Origin: Pegoplata infirma
Taxonomy: Eukaryota; Arthropoda; Insecta; Diptera; Anthomyiidae
NCBI GenBank assembly: GCA_963921195.1
Contig: OY992537.1
Span: forward strand, 32,595,911 to 32,659,910
Reading direction: 5' to 3'
DNA: 64,000 bases
This document shows positions 12,121-23,442 of this stretch, piece by piece (the first letter of the stretch is position 1; each line of letters starts with the position of its first letter). The notes beneath the pieces are model-generated. The model saw only the letters and a program-made list of their open reading frames with translations. It was not told where the DNA came from and did not search any database. Position numbers and translations under genes: made by a program.

Positions 12121-13942
12121 TACACTCAAAAAAAAAAGTTTGTAAAATTACAAGTCAAAGGTCTTGTAATTCTATTTTACTAATATTTTTGTCTTTTTAC
12201 TAAAATTGTTGTATATTTAATAAAACGAAAACTACAGTTTGCTTTGTAATTTTACTATTATATGTTGGTTAATTTATTTTACAAATTTTTTAGGTAAATT
12301 TACAAAAAAGTGAATTACTTTACAAAGTAAAAAAATATTACAAGGTGTTTTGATTTTTTACACAAGAAAACTGTTATTGTACAACAAAATTTTACTTGAT
12401 GTTATTTAGTCTTTCTACCAAAAAATGTGTTATTACAAAAATTTTTTTTAAGATCGTTTACAAGGTTTTCAGTTTGAAATGTATGTATTAAAAAGTACAA
12501 AATTCCAATGTAATTTTACAAAACTTATTTTATTACTAGAATTAATGTTGTTTTACAAAAAAAAAAAAATAATTATTCAACAATAGGACACGCAAAAATT
12601 TTCTAAGTTCAATTTTTTTTTGCGTTTGGGAGTAAAAATTTAGTTAAAAATAATTTTTTATAAATAAAAAATTTCATGAAAAAAATTTTTGGAAATTTTT
12701 TATGTTCCAGACACAAACATTTTTCAACTAATTGTAAGCTTTAGCAAAAAAATTTAATTTTTACACCATTTTTTGGTAATTTGCGTTAAGTAAAATACCA
12801 CAATTTTTATGTGTTTCTACTATATAATTGTTTAAGTTTTTTTTTTTTGTATTTTTACCATTTTTTTTGGTAATTTTACCACATTTTTTTTTTAAATTTG
12901 GCACCTAAAATGTCAATAAAAAGTTGCCAATTATGAAAAATTAAGTTTTTCTTATTTTAACAGGTACTTAAACATCCAATCTACAATATCCAAAAAAAAA
13001 TTTTTGATTTTTTAAAAATACTAGTGAAAAGAATCAAAAATTAAAAAAAAAATTGCTATTTTTTGACTAATTTTTCCTGAAAATATAAGAAATTTCTTAT
13101 GTAGCCTCCTTCGCAATTCTCATATGTTCTACTTAAGAAAAACGAAATGTCGAAAAAAATAAAAAAGTGTAGTGTTATACATTAAAAAGTTTGTTAAAAG
13201 TGTTCAAGTGAAAAAAAATCATTTCAGGTTGTTGAAGTGCTACTCCAGCTGCCGAAGTAGGAAAAATAAGATGCACCAATGGAAAAAAAACCTTTAAATT
13301 TACAAAACAAATATGTAAATAAACCAAATTTTTTGTAAATTTACAAAACAAATATGAAAATTTAAAAAAACAAAATTGTATACTTACGAACAAAGTTGTA
13401 ATTTTACAAAAATCAAGTAGAAAATACAAGAAAAATATTGTAAATTTACAAATTATTTGGTTAAACTACTGTTTTTACGGCAAAAATATAAGAAAAAATG
13501 GTATATATACAATAAAAATTACAATTTATTTTGTAAATTTAAATATTTTTTTTTGCAAATTTACAATTTTTATTGTAAATATACGAGTTTTTTTAATATT
13601 TTTTTGCGGTAAAAACAGTAGTTTAACCAAATAATTTGTTAATCTACAATTTATTTTTTTCATTTTCTACCTTTTCGTTGTAAAATAACAACCTTTTTCT
13701 GTAAGTTTACAATTTTGTTTTGTAAATTTACCAAATTTTTTGTAAATTTACAAAAAAAATGTTCACCTCGAAGTTATTATTTTACAAAAAAAAATGTAAA
13801 TTTACATTTTCTTTTGTTAAATCAATTTACAAATTATCCCCGTAACATTACGGGGATTCTTGCTAGTACATATTTTACAAAACCTGCCCCGTAAAATCAC
13901 GGGGATTTTATGTCATTTTACTAACTTTTTTTTTTGAGTGTA
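12121..13942. mobile_element. TA-flanked MITE, CACTC ends, 'tttgtaaatttacaaa' units
   Basis: Ends TA-CACTCAAAAAAAAAAG (12123) and inverse CTTTTTTTTTTTGAGTG-TA (to 13940). Arms are dense in the palindrome TTTGTAAATTTACAAA. Near the right end two tight hairpins, CCCCGTAACATTACGGGG (about 13840) and CCCCGTAAAATCACGGGG (about 13890), stand out for GC content. At 1.8 kb it is long for a MITE; no ORF of note. Confidence 0.85.
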
Positions 13943-14058
13943 TTGATGGAGAATTTTATCCTTTTTAAACCCATAAAAAAAACATTACAATATACCAACT
14001 TCAAATTTTGAATTAATCCTCAGTTTTGATAGTGTTCAACCCAATGTGCGACAATCAA

Positions 14059-14096
14059 ATGAGTTCAGCATCCTTAAGAGGCTGCTGAACTCATTC
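14059..14096. repeat. Short hairpin
   Basis: ATGAGTTCAGCA and TGCTGAACTCAT form a perfect 12-bp stem around a 12-base loop. Isolated; function unknown. Confidence 0.6.
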
Positions 14097-14243
14097 ATTA
14101 CGGTTTCATCCGCAAAGAATTGTCACAAATTCCAAAAACGGCGATTATTTTAAACTTTGTTCTCAATTTTCTTAAAACCCTGATGTGATCTAACGCTTTG
14201 AAGACCAGATTTTTAATCTCTTGAACAATTGCAATTAACTGTG

Positions 14244-15146
14244 AAAGATCTTTTTCTATAGAAAAAAATGTCCCAGAATGCGAGCCTTTTCTGTAGAAAA
14301 ATATCTCAGAATCTGAAACTTTTTCAATAAGAAAAAGGTCTCAAAATCTGGAACTTTTTCTATAGGCTAAATGTCTTCGAATCTGTGACTTTTTCTATAG
14401 GAAAAATGTTTTTAGAATTTGAGACCTTTTCTATTGGAAAAATGTCTCGGAATCTAAAACTTTTTCTATTGGAGAAATGTCTAAGAATCTAGAAAAATAT
14501 CCAAGAATCGTAGTCTTTTCTTTTGGAAAAATATTTATAATCAAAGATCTCAGAATATAAGACTTTTTTTAATAAAAAAAAGGTCTCAGCATCTGAGACT
14601 TTTTCTATAGAAAAATTGTCTCAGAATCTGAGACTTTTTCTATAGAAAAAATGTCTCAGAATCTGAGACTTTTTCTATAGAAAAAATGTCTCAGAATCTG
14701 AGACTTTTGCTATAGAGAAAATGTCTCAGTATCTGAGACTTTTGCTATAGAGAAAATGTCTCAGTATCTGAGATTTTTTCTATAGAAAAATGCCTCAGAA
14801 TATGATACTTTTTCTATAGAAAATATATCTCAGAATCTGAGACTTTTTCTATAGAGAAAATGTCTCAGAATCTGAATTTTTTTCTATAGAAAAAATGTTT
14901 CAAAATCTGAGACTTTTTCTATAGAAAAAATGTCTCAGAATCTGAGACTTTTTCTATAGAAAAAATTTCTCAGAATTTGAGACTTTTTCTATAGAAAAAA
15001 ATTTCTTAGAATCTGAGACTTTTTCTATTGAAAAAAATTTCTTAGAACCTGAGACTTTTGCCATAGAAAAAATGTCTCAGAATCTGAGACTTTTTCTATA
15101 TAAAAAATGTCTCAGAATCTGAGACTTTTTCTATAGAAAAAAATTA
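14244..15146. repeat. 35-bp palindromic minisatellite, about 26 units
   Basis: The unit reads GAGACTTTTTCTATAGAAAA followed by AATGTCTCAGAATCT. It is made of two nested palindromes (TTTTTCTATAGAAAAA and TCTCAGAATCTGAGA). Units in the middle (14.58-15.14 kb) are nearly identical, those at the left edge are more diverged. Non-coding. Confidence 0.9.
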
Positions 15147-16180
15147 AAACTTACTCAAAAATTAAGACCTTTTGTATAGAATTTTTCGGAACAAAGTTAT
15201 CAGAATCGTATTTAGTTTTTATATTTAGAAAATGTTTCAGTTTCTAAGAAGTTTTGCCCATAGAAAACTGAAAAAGAAAAAGCTCGAGATTGAATAATAA
15301 AATAAAATTTTTTAATTTTTATAGGTTACTTTTTAAAATAAAAACATACAAAAAATGCTTTTATTACACAATCGCTCTTGAAGGACAAACAATTTCTTAT
15401 AATTTACCAAAGTGCAAATGATTTTTATCATATTTTCCAAATAACTAAATAATATTCTTGAGCAAATTTTAACTTAAAATCTAATCACAAGTTATAATAA
15501 CAATAAGTTTTTGCATAAAAACATTAAACAAACATGCATGCCTCCTCAAAAAGCACATAATTTGATTCTTAAAATTCTTAAAAGGTACCCCAAGCAGGAA
15601 ATAAGGGTATCTTTGTAGTAAAAACAAAGAAAAAGCCTTCTTCAAGAAGAAAACTTCTAAAACATGAGAACACAAACAAAAATGAAGAAATATTAGGGTA
15701 ATCAATCGATCAGCCGTTTTCATTCGGAATTGCCCAGAAAACATTGATGGTTTATCATGGCCAGATATTTTCGTAAGCCTTGACCGATACCTATTGCATA
15801 TGTACGTTAACGGCTCACAGGGACGAATTTGCTAATGCAGTTTTAATTCAAACCACATTCAGGTAAAACTCATTGTCTTGAACACTCGTTTTTTAACTTT
15901 ACTACCTCGGAAAGGCCATGTGGACATCTTACTCGCCATATAACGCTATACATTATCGTACCAATATTACCTCAAAATATATTCGACCCTATTGAACAAC
16001 CAGTAATCATATAACCATATAAGTTAAGGTAAAAATCTTTCTTTGTCTTTCCATAATGCAATATGAACAACTTAAGAACTACTACATCTTTATACTGCAA
16101 TGAAGCACTCCTATTCAATAGGATGGATCGAATATTATTTTTGTTGGATTGTCAATAGCAGTCAAGTTAAATAAAATTAA
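15147..16180. other. AT-rich spacer, no gene recognised
   Basis: No repeat ends, RNA gene or credible ORF recognised. Confidence 0.45.
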
Positions 16181-16186
16181 CCAAAA

Positions 16187-16425
16187 TTGCAAAGAACTGC
16201 CAAATTTCAAAGCTTTCTTATTACAGAGGTTGCACAGTGGCTTACTTTTGAATTTTGTTGGAAATTATTAGGCCATTCAGTAAGTACTAGATCGATTGCA
16301 GTGAAATTCATGAAGGTTATAGCTAATGTAATTTCAAACTTACGATTTGACGGTGTACAATGGTGTACATGTACACTGTACATGTCCAATAGGGGCACCA
16401 CCAACGGCGCCTAAACTAGGATACA
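16187..16425 (+). repeat. Dispersed repeat B, copy 1
   Basis: Shares 'tattggacatgt', the 'gtacaatggt' run and the GC-rich terminus 'ggtggtgcccctattggaca' (read in reverse) with 36.65-36.90 kb, in opposite orientation. The parallel translated similarity of the two copies follows from DNA identity and is not taken as a gene. Confidence 0.65.
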
Positions 16426-16594
16426 TTTTGCATACCAAAACTTTAAATGCTTGCCAATTTGTTGTTATGAAATTTTTATGAGATATAGTAATAAAGCAAG
16501 TTTATTAAAAATAAAAATAATGTATGCTGACAACATCGAAGGCTGAAGATAGAGGGTAGACATGTTTTAAGAAAATGTTTTTGTTTTTATTAAT

Positions 16595-16870
16595 TTTTTT
16601 GATAAATTTTTTTTTTCATCAAATTTTTATTTTTTCATTAATTTTTTTTTTTCATAAAAATTTTTTTTTTCATTAATTCTTTTTTTCATATTTTTTTTTT
16701 TTCATCAATTTTGTTTTTCTTTTCGTTAGATTTTTTTATCAATTTTTTTATTTTATCAATATTTTTTTTTTTCGCCAAAAACTTTTTTCGTAATTTTTTT
16801 TTCTATTAATTTTTTTTTTCATCAATTTTTTTTTTTTTCATCAATACATTAAAAAAAAAATATTTTTTTT
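16595..16870. repeat. TTTTTTCATCAA-type minisatellite
   Basis: Irregular 12-20 bp tandem units of a T-run plus CATCAA or CATTAA. Larger blocks of the same type are at 51126-51640 and 62843-63390, each followed by related mini-me-like sequence. Confidence 0.8.
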
Positions 16871-18410
16871 CACCAAAACTACTTTATCACCATGTCTTTA
16901 GTCCTGACATAAAAATGTTCCATTTATTTAACAAACGTACAAAAAAGAAGTGAGAGTATTTATTTATGTGCAGAATTATTTATACTCTTCAAAATGTAAA
17001 CAAAATAAATGTTTTTTTTAATCAACAAAATGTAACAAAAAACCAGCAAGACTGATACCAAATTCATAGCTCTTTTGGTTTAGACTGCACCTTGCTTTCC
17101 ACACTGAAAAAAAAAGACATAACTAAATTTAAGGGAAAAATGTCTTTGAAAATTTATAATGAATTTTCCTAAAATTTAGTTAAATTTAACTTAAAAATGA
17201 GAAATTTTCTTAACTATGAGGAAAAAATTTTAGTTCATTTACTTATAATTAGTTCATAGTTTTCTTTTAATGGATTTAAATTAGGAAAAAAATTCTTACA
17301 GCCAAAGAAATTTTCCACAAATCTAAGAATCGTATCTTTATTTTTAAGACATATTTCTTAAAAAACTTTTTAGTTCAAGCTTAGTTAAAATTTACTAAAA
17401 AAACATCATCGTATTTCTCTTCTTTGAATTGAGGAAGTGTACTTCTTAGAATTTAGTTAATGACTTTTGAGAATTTAGCAAATAACTTCTTAGAATTTAG
17501 TTAAAAATTCAAAATGGCAATATCTCGAAAACTAAGCGAGATAGAGCGAAACGGATGAATTTTTCAAAAGAAAGACTACAAAGAAAAATATGGAATGGCC
17601 TAGCTCTGCATATCTGTCGGGGTCTCAAGACCCTAATTTTAGATCTAAAATTTGAAATTCCCGAGATTTTATATAAACACATATCTCGGTAAACACTACC
17701 AACACGAGAAAACGTCCAACGGCATTTTTGTAGCTCTTGACCACTTCCGCAAAATACCCAAAAGCCCTCCGATTAATAGTTTTTGAGTTATCAGGTTTTT
17801 AAGATTCTCAAGACCCTATCAGGCCCCTTATTACCGTATCTCAAAAACTAAGCAAGTTAGAGCGAAACGGACACAAGTTTTGGTTCAAAATCTATGGGGA
17901 CCCTTAAAGGACCCAACGGGGTCTCGAGTTAAATGGGGTCCGAACCCATGGGTCCAGGGTCTAGACCCAATCTATTTCTAAAATGTGAAGTATAATTTTT
18001 CCCATTTTCTAGTTAAAATTGGCTTAAAATTAAATAACTTTGTTTTCCTTATTTTTGGGAAAATTATGAACTAAAACCAAGAAAAAAAATCTTTGGAGCC
18101 AAATCATTCCCTCTTTTTCTCAAAATTGAGTTAATTTTCCCAGATTTTAGTTCACTTTTTTTTTTTGAGTGCTCTGACATATGGACGGATGTTTTCAGAT
18201 AGAGTGTCTTAGAAATGGATCAATAATGTATGGGGCCCTCGACAGAAATTTCCCTTCGTTTTGTATGTTTTTGCATGAATACATTATTTTTTCTAAAAAA
18301 GAACGTTGCTTTGTCACCTAAATCTTCAGCAAAACATTATCACGATTTATAGTTATTCGCAAGAGTAAAAAATTCGCACGCTTTTTTGTTGTTGTTGTTG
18401 TCGCCAAACT
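16871..18410 (-). repeat. mini-me-like repeat, type 3, split by a MITE
   Basis: The left part ('caccaaaactactttatcac', 'agctcttttggttt') and the right part after the MITE ('tggggccctcgacagaaatt', 'agcaaaacattatcacgatt') match 51.64-52.03 and 63.41-63.70 kb. The core 'atggggccctcgac' is the type 3 counterpart of 'atggggtcctagacc'. The TA-family MITE at 17102-18171 lies inside it. Confidence 0.7.
17100..18173. mobile_element. CACTG/CACTC-ended MITE with unique core
   Basis: Ends CACTGAAAAAAAAAG (17102) and inverse TTTTTTTTGAGTG (to 18171); the expected TA duplications are eroded (CA and CT). Arms carry 'ttagttaaatttaac'-like units. The core, about 17515-17990, is more GC-rich ('atctcgaaaactaagcgaga', 'ggacccaacggggtctcga') and is shared with the MITEs at 37972 and 57872. 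Confidence 0.8.
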
Positions 18411-18416
18411 TAAAAA

Positions 18417-19320
18417 AAACAAGTAGAAAAGTTAAATTCGACTTGGCCGAATCTATGAATACCCCCCACAATGCCCTTTTTAAGTTATAGTAAATTTTCT
18501 AGTGTGAAAAAATAACATTTTTGATTAGAAATATTTTGTTTAAAAAAACTTTTTTTTTAACTAATTGTAAGTTTTGAAAAAAAAAAAAAAAATTTACTAA
18601 ATTTTTTTTTTTGGTGTAAAATTTTTTTTTGAGTGTAAAATTTTTTTCGAGTGTATTTTTTTTTTCTTTTAGTGTAAAAATATTTTTGAGTGACAAAAAT
18701 GCGTTGTAAAATATTTTTGTGACTTACCAATGTTTTTAAAACCTGTTTAACGGGGTTTCAACACGTGAATTTAAGGTGAGGCGAATCTGAAATTTACGGT
18801 TTTGCTAATAACATTTGAACCACTAGACCGATTTGGCTGAAATTTAAATCGAACCGGACCAGAGGAACGGCAAATATGTATGCCACACTTCAGCACCCTC
18901 CGAATTGCCGTTCGAAAGTTACTGTGTGTTTTATCTCGTAAATTCCAGAAAAACCCTTGCCGAAATTCACTCATTTGCTTATAACTTTTGAACCACTAGA
19001 CCGATTTCGCTGGATTGCAATACCAACCTGACCAGGTAAATGCCCAACATATATGCCAAACTTCAGGAGCCTCCGTAAAGTCTTTCAAAAGTTAGCGTGT
19101 TTTCAACAGACAGACAGACAGACAGACGGACAGACGGACAGACGGACGGACGGACGGACGGACGGACGGACGGACGGACATCGCTAGATCGTCTTAAAAT
19201 CGATCGAGGATCATGAATATATATACTTTATGGGGTCCTAGACCAATATTTCGAGGTGTTACAAACGGAATGACAAACTTATATATACCCTCTATCACTA
19301 GAGTGGAGGGTATAAAAAAA
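18417..19320 (-). repeat. mini-me/INE-1-like element, near complete
   Basis: Read on the minus strand it begins with the end hairpin 'tataccctccactctagtga' / 'tagagggtatata', has the core 'tctaggaccccataaagtat', then a (GTCY)n array (19108-19180 in plus orientation as GACA/GACG/GACGGAC units), and ends 'ggccaagtcgaatttaact'. The copy at 45171-46050 is its inverted counterpart at similar length. Non-coding. Confidence 0.85.
19108..19180. repeat. (GACR/GACG)n tetranucleotide array
   Basis: About 18 tetranucleotide units, GACA giving way to GACG. This is the (GTCY)n proto-microsatellite expected within mini-me elements. Confidence 0.9.
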
Positions 19321-20069
19321 CCTTAAAAACACTTATAACACCATCCGACTGCCAATATCAAACACGAACCGGATGATATACGCCTAAAAGTTGAGATGAA
19401 ATCGAGTAAAACTGAATTTAAACTTTTTCATTTCGTTCCCTTTTAAAATGACTTCAAAGTTTTAAAGAATACATTTTGTAAAATATTTTTGAAAAAAAAA
19501 TTGTACTTGTCCATGGATGGCACTGGTGATATCAAATGAAAGAGGAGGATTTCCTCTAATTTTTCCATTTTTTTATTTTGCCAGATCTGGATAAAAGGAT
19601 GTGAATAAAGTGATTTGAAAACTTTATCAAAATATTTTGTTGAACATTTAAGGAACGATATTTAAGGATACAATTTTGAAAGGACGTAACTTACCTCCTT
19701 TTTCCTGATATGTAAAAATAATAAAACAAGAAAATTAGGGGAGATCCCCCTCATTCATTTTCTATCAAGAGTGGCAGTCTAGGACAAGTATAAATATTAA
19801 AAAAATATTTTACCCTCTAGTAAAATTTGATGCAAAACATTATTGTGTAACATTTTTACACTTTAATGATTTTCTCGAAGAGTATTTGAAATAAGGGCAA
19901 AAATTAGCCGTAAAAATAGGGGATAGATCGTTAATATGTTTCAAGAAAATAACCGCCATTAAATTTTACTGAAGACATAAAGACTATTTTTCTCAGTTGT
20001 ATATTTACTATTTTTTTTTTTGGGGATTTATTTCATATTTCTTTCATTTTAACATCATATATTTTTGCA
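19321..20069. other. Spacer, no gene recognised
   Basis: No element boundaries or credible ORF recognised. Confidence 0.4.
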
Positions 20070-20260
20070 TTTTTCGCGAAAAACGCGAATTGATTTAAAA
20101 AACCCTGAGAGACACGGGAATGTTATTTTTATACCCACTTTCTGACTGGAGTAAATTTTTTCTATAGTGCAAACATTTTTTTTTCATTTGTTGCGAAAAC
20201 GCGAATTGATCTAGAAAAACTGGAAGACACGGGTATTATATTTTCAGCCATAGTCTTAGA
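20070..20260. repeat. Diverged tandem duplication
   Basis: 'gcgaaaaacgcgaattgatt' with 'gagacacgggaatgttat' (about 20075-20135) recurs as 'gcgaaaacgcgaattgatct' with 'aagacacgggtattatat' (about 20188-20250). Confidence 0.7.
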
Positions 20261-20589
20261 ATTTTTTGGTCCGGTTCATGTGTACAGCCAAAATTTGAAA
20301 TTTGATGGACGGTGTTATATTAAAAAATACAACATATAATGCTTTTAATTATAATTTTGTTTTGCAAAATAAACAATGTTTTCATGATCAAATCAGTGTT
20401 TTGATTTATCGCCAAAATCGCCACTGTTGCGGTAAATCGCCGTATCAGACAGTCCTGCTTCGGACTATTAGCCAGCAAGCCTGTGTTCGATTCTCAGTTC
20501 AGACAGAACAACATTTGCTCCTGATGGCGCTGCAACAACTGTTCTCAAAAATACTAGAAGTTGCAGTGTTGCCATACTGAAACCTTTCT

Positions 20590-22190
20590 ATCTTTGAAAT
20601 CTTTCATCTCTCCTCTATCCCCTTTCCAAAAACCACGGTTACGTTTGTAATTTTTAGGCAGTATTGCATAAATTTTGCTTCTTTAAAAAAAAATCCCCAC
20701 AATGAAATCGGAGACTCCTAGAGACTCCTAGGGTACGAGGTTTTTTTCCGTTGAAATTGATATTTTTACTAAATTTTCTTTCATTTAGTCTAAGAAAATA
20801 ACAGAAATTAGCTAATTATTTTGCTTAATTTACCGAAATATTTTGAAATACTCCTTTAAAAAAAATCAAAGTTTTTTGTTAAATAAAAAAGTTATGCTCA
20901 AAGTATTTTTAGCATAAATAAAATACTTTTAGATGTTTAGACTGGTTATCTGAAATCTGCAGATTTTTTTTTTGTTAGAATCAGCACATTTATGTGCTAA
21001 AATCTGTAGTTTTTTCAGCTGACATCGGTAGATTTTCTCATATGGCTCAAAATGTGTGTTTTTTAAGCAGATTTTCTGCTGATTAGAGAAGGGTTTTATT
21101 TTGAGTGCAAAAAGAGAACTTTTTTTGGAACTTATTAGTTATACACTCGTTTTCCTAAAACAATTTTAAATTAAATTAATAAAAATTGCTCCGGCCTAAC
21201 TTGCAATTACTTTCTTTAACCAAGTTTTAATATCATTTATGATGAATGAATTAAAATTTGTTGTTATTATTGTTTGGTTTACGAAACCGGAAAATACGTT
21301 TACACTGAATGAATCCATAGTAAAGGAAATTCTTAATTGCAAACAAACAACAAAATGTTAAAATATATATTAGTTTCTGGTAACGAAATATTAGTACAAT
21401 TGAAATGTTCAGGAGATGGGAGTGTGAGAGATTTTTTAAACACACAAAATTTTTAAATTCACGCTTAAAATATTTATTTTTTTTTTCTATGATAAGGAAA
21501 GTTTCACTTGTCTTTTAGCAAAAAAAAAAAAAATCAAAACTCATGCCAAAGGTAAATAAAGTTCAAGTCTCCTGAAATCAAAACTGTAAACCACTCACAA
21601 CTCGATCACGCTATAATTGAACAAACATTTAAATCACTCACAACTCACTCACGCAATAATTGAACAAAATTTAAAATCACTCACTCAAACAAAAATTAGA
21701 CTCACTCAATAATAACTCACGTAACATCTTTTTCAATTTTTGCTTACTCACTAATCATGTGAGTAATTTAAGTTTGACTCACGTTTGAGATATGTGTGGT
21801 TCATGTGAATCACGGAAATCATTAGCGCCCATCTCTTAAATCTACCTAATGTGGATAGGAGGAAGTCTGTTTATGGTAGAGACTTTGACATGTATGCAAA
21901 ACAGGATCGTCTGATACAATTTTTTCACAGAAAATTATTTTTAACTCTTATACTTAAATATTTATCCTTTAAACAGTTTAGAATACCTCATATGTTTTAT
22001 ACATTTTAAAAAATCGTTACTTCTTTTTAAATTTAAAAATATTTGTTGACTGTTTAAAATTGCACATCCTTTTTTTATTGCTTTTGTGAACCAATTGTGT
22101 AAATATATAAATATTTTTTTAACCACTTAATACTCTCTTTTAAACGCACTTTAAGTCCAAAAGTTATTGTAACAAAAAGCAACATTAACA
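20590..22190. other. Spacer with a short ACTCA duplication
   Basis: No gene recognised. At 21580-21700 a ~55-bp stretch ('actcacaactcgatcacgct' then 'ataattgaacaaa') is present twice in tandem, followed by further 'actcact' words to about 21800. Confidence 0.45.
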
Positions 22191-22199
22191 TTTGATATT

Positions 22200-22500
22200 T
22201 TTTTTTGTTAAAAAAAATAATAATAGGAAAAAAAGTAAAATTCGGTAATGCCAAATATTTTAATACCCTTCACAATGTAAAACAAGTTAGAGAATTACAA
22301 ACCGGTAAGAGAATGAATGTTTGCCGGAAAATGTGTCCCAAGACACAAAGCAAATTTGAGGAAAATTGGTTTATATTTGTTTCCTAGACAGTTTTTTATG
22401 GCGGCTAATTTCCAAAATGGTTTGGATATTATCAGGAGGCGTTTGGAAGGGGACTAGGTCTAAACATCGATTTCTCAAAAAGAGCTTCTTAGTCAATCGG
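22200..22500 (-). repeat. mini-me-like repeat, type 2, degenerate
   Basis: Words 'ggggactaggtctaaacatc' and 'cttagtcaatcggtat' match the type 2 copies at 42.2-43.05 and 61.4-61.8 kb. Both ends are eroded. Confidence 0.5.
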
Positions 22501-22777
22501 TATAATTAAAGGTACTCTTGCCCAAAACATAAAATAATGATGTTTTGCTGAATATATGGGAATATCAATGATATCTGATAATTGCAATGATATCTGATGA
22601 CCCGAGCAAAAATGTTTTGATAAAAGTTTTTAATATAATTATTAGTAGGGATGAGATTTCCATGCAAATGCATGTTTTTTGTCGATAGTCTTAAAACGAT
22701 ATCGACCAATTATTTTTCCGAATAAAGAAATTTGCGTTAAAATGTCATCAATTTATTTTTGCATATTTTGGTGAAAA

Positions 22778-23081
22778 CCCAAGTAAAAATGTGAAGGATC
22801 AGTACTTATCCGACAAATGAATCGCTAAGATTAGATTAGTTTTAATTGGACAGATACAATTTCATCCGAAAAATGGGTTTATCTAATTATATAAACCCAT
22901 TTTTCGGATAACATTGTATCCGTCCGACTAAAACTGATCAAATCTTAGCGATCCATTTTTCGGATTAGAACTGATCTTTCAAATGTCGGATCAGTACTGA
23001 CCTTACTCAGATCAGTACTGATCTCTCAAATCTCGGTTAAAATGTGATATATAAGAATATATCTAAACATTTTTACTCGGG
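22778..23081. mobile_element. 304-bp MITE with CCCRAGTAAAAATG ends
   Basis: CCCAAGTAAAAATGTG (22778) and inverse CATTTTTACTCGGG (to 23081), flanked by AA on each side. The middle is a large palindrome around 'gggtttatctaattatataa' with 'ggatcagtact' words in each half. Non-coding. Confidence 0.75.
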
Positions 23082-23442
23082 AATGAATATTTTTGCATAT
23101 TTTGGTTTTAAATGCATTTTTGTACATATTTCGATTTTTTAAGTGCATATTTTTGCATATTTTTGCATAATTTAGCAAAAACACAAATTGAAATTTATTT
23201 TTTCCAAAAACTATTTAAAATTTTAAAAATTTATTTTGAAAATAAGAAATTTTTTTTTTTCTTTTTAGTTTTTTCTAACATTTTCTTAATTTCTAAAAAA
23301 AAATCTTGCTCATACAAAGTTTTAAATGTTAGTATTTAAACCCGGCGTTTTTTTTTTTTGCTTTTTAAGAAGTTTTCCAATGAAAACAAGATTTTTATTA
23401 TACACATTTTATTTTTAGTGCATATTTTAATGTTTTTTTAGT

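Noticed and set aside
14244..15146. CRISPR-like array
   Set aside because: Repeats are contiguous with no unique spacers, and the genome is eukaryotic.
20440..20525. tRNA- or SINE-like segment ('gtgttcgattctcagtt' resembles a B-box)
   Set aside because: No A-box at proper spacing and no convincing arms; left unannotated.
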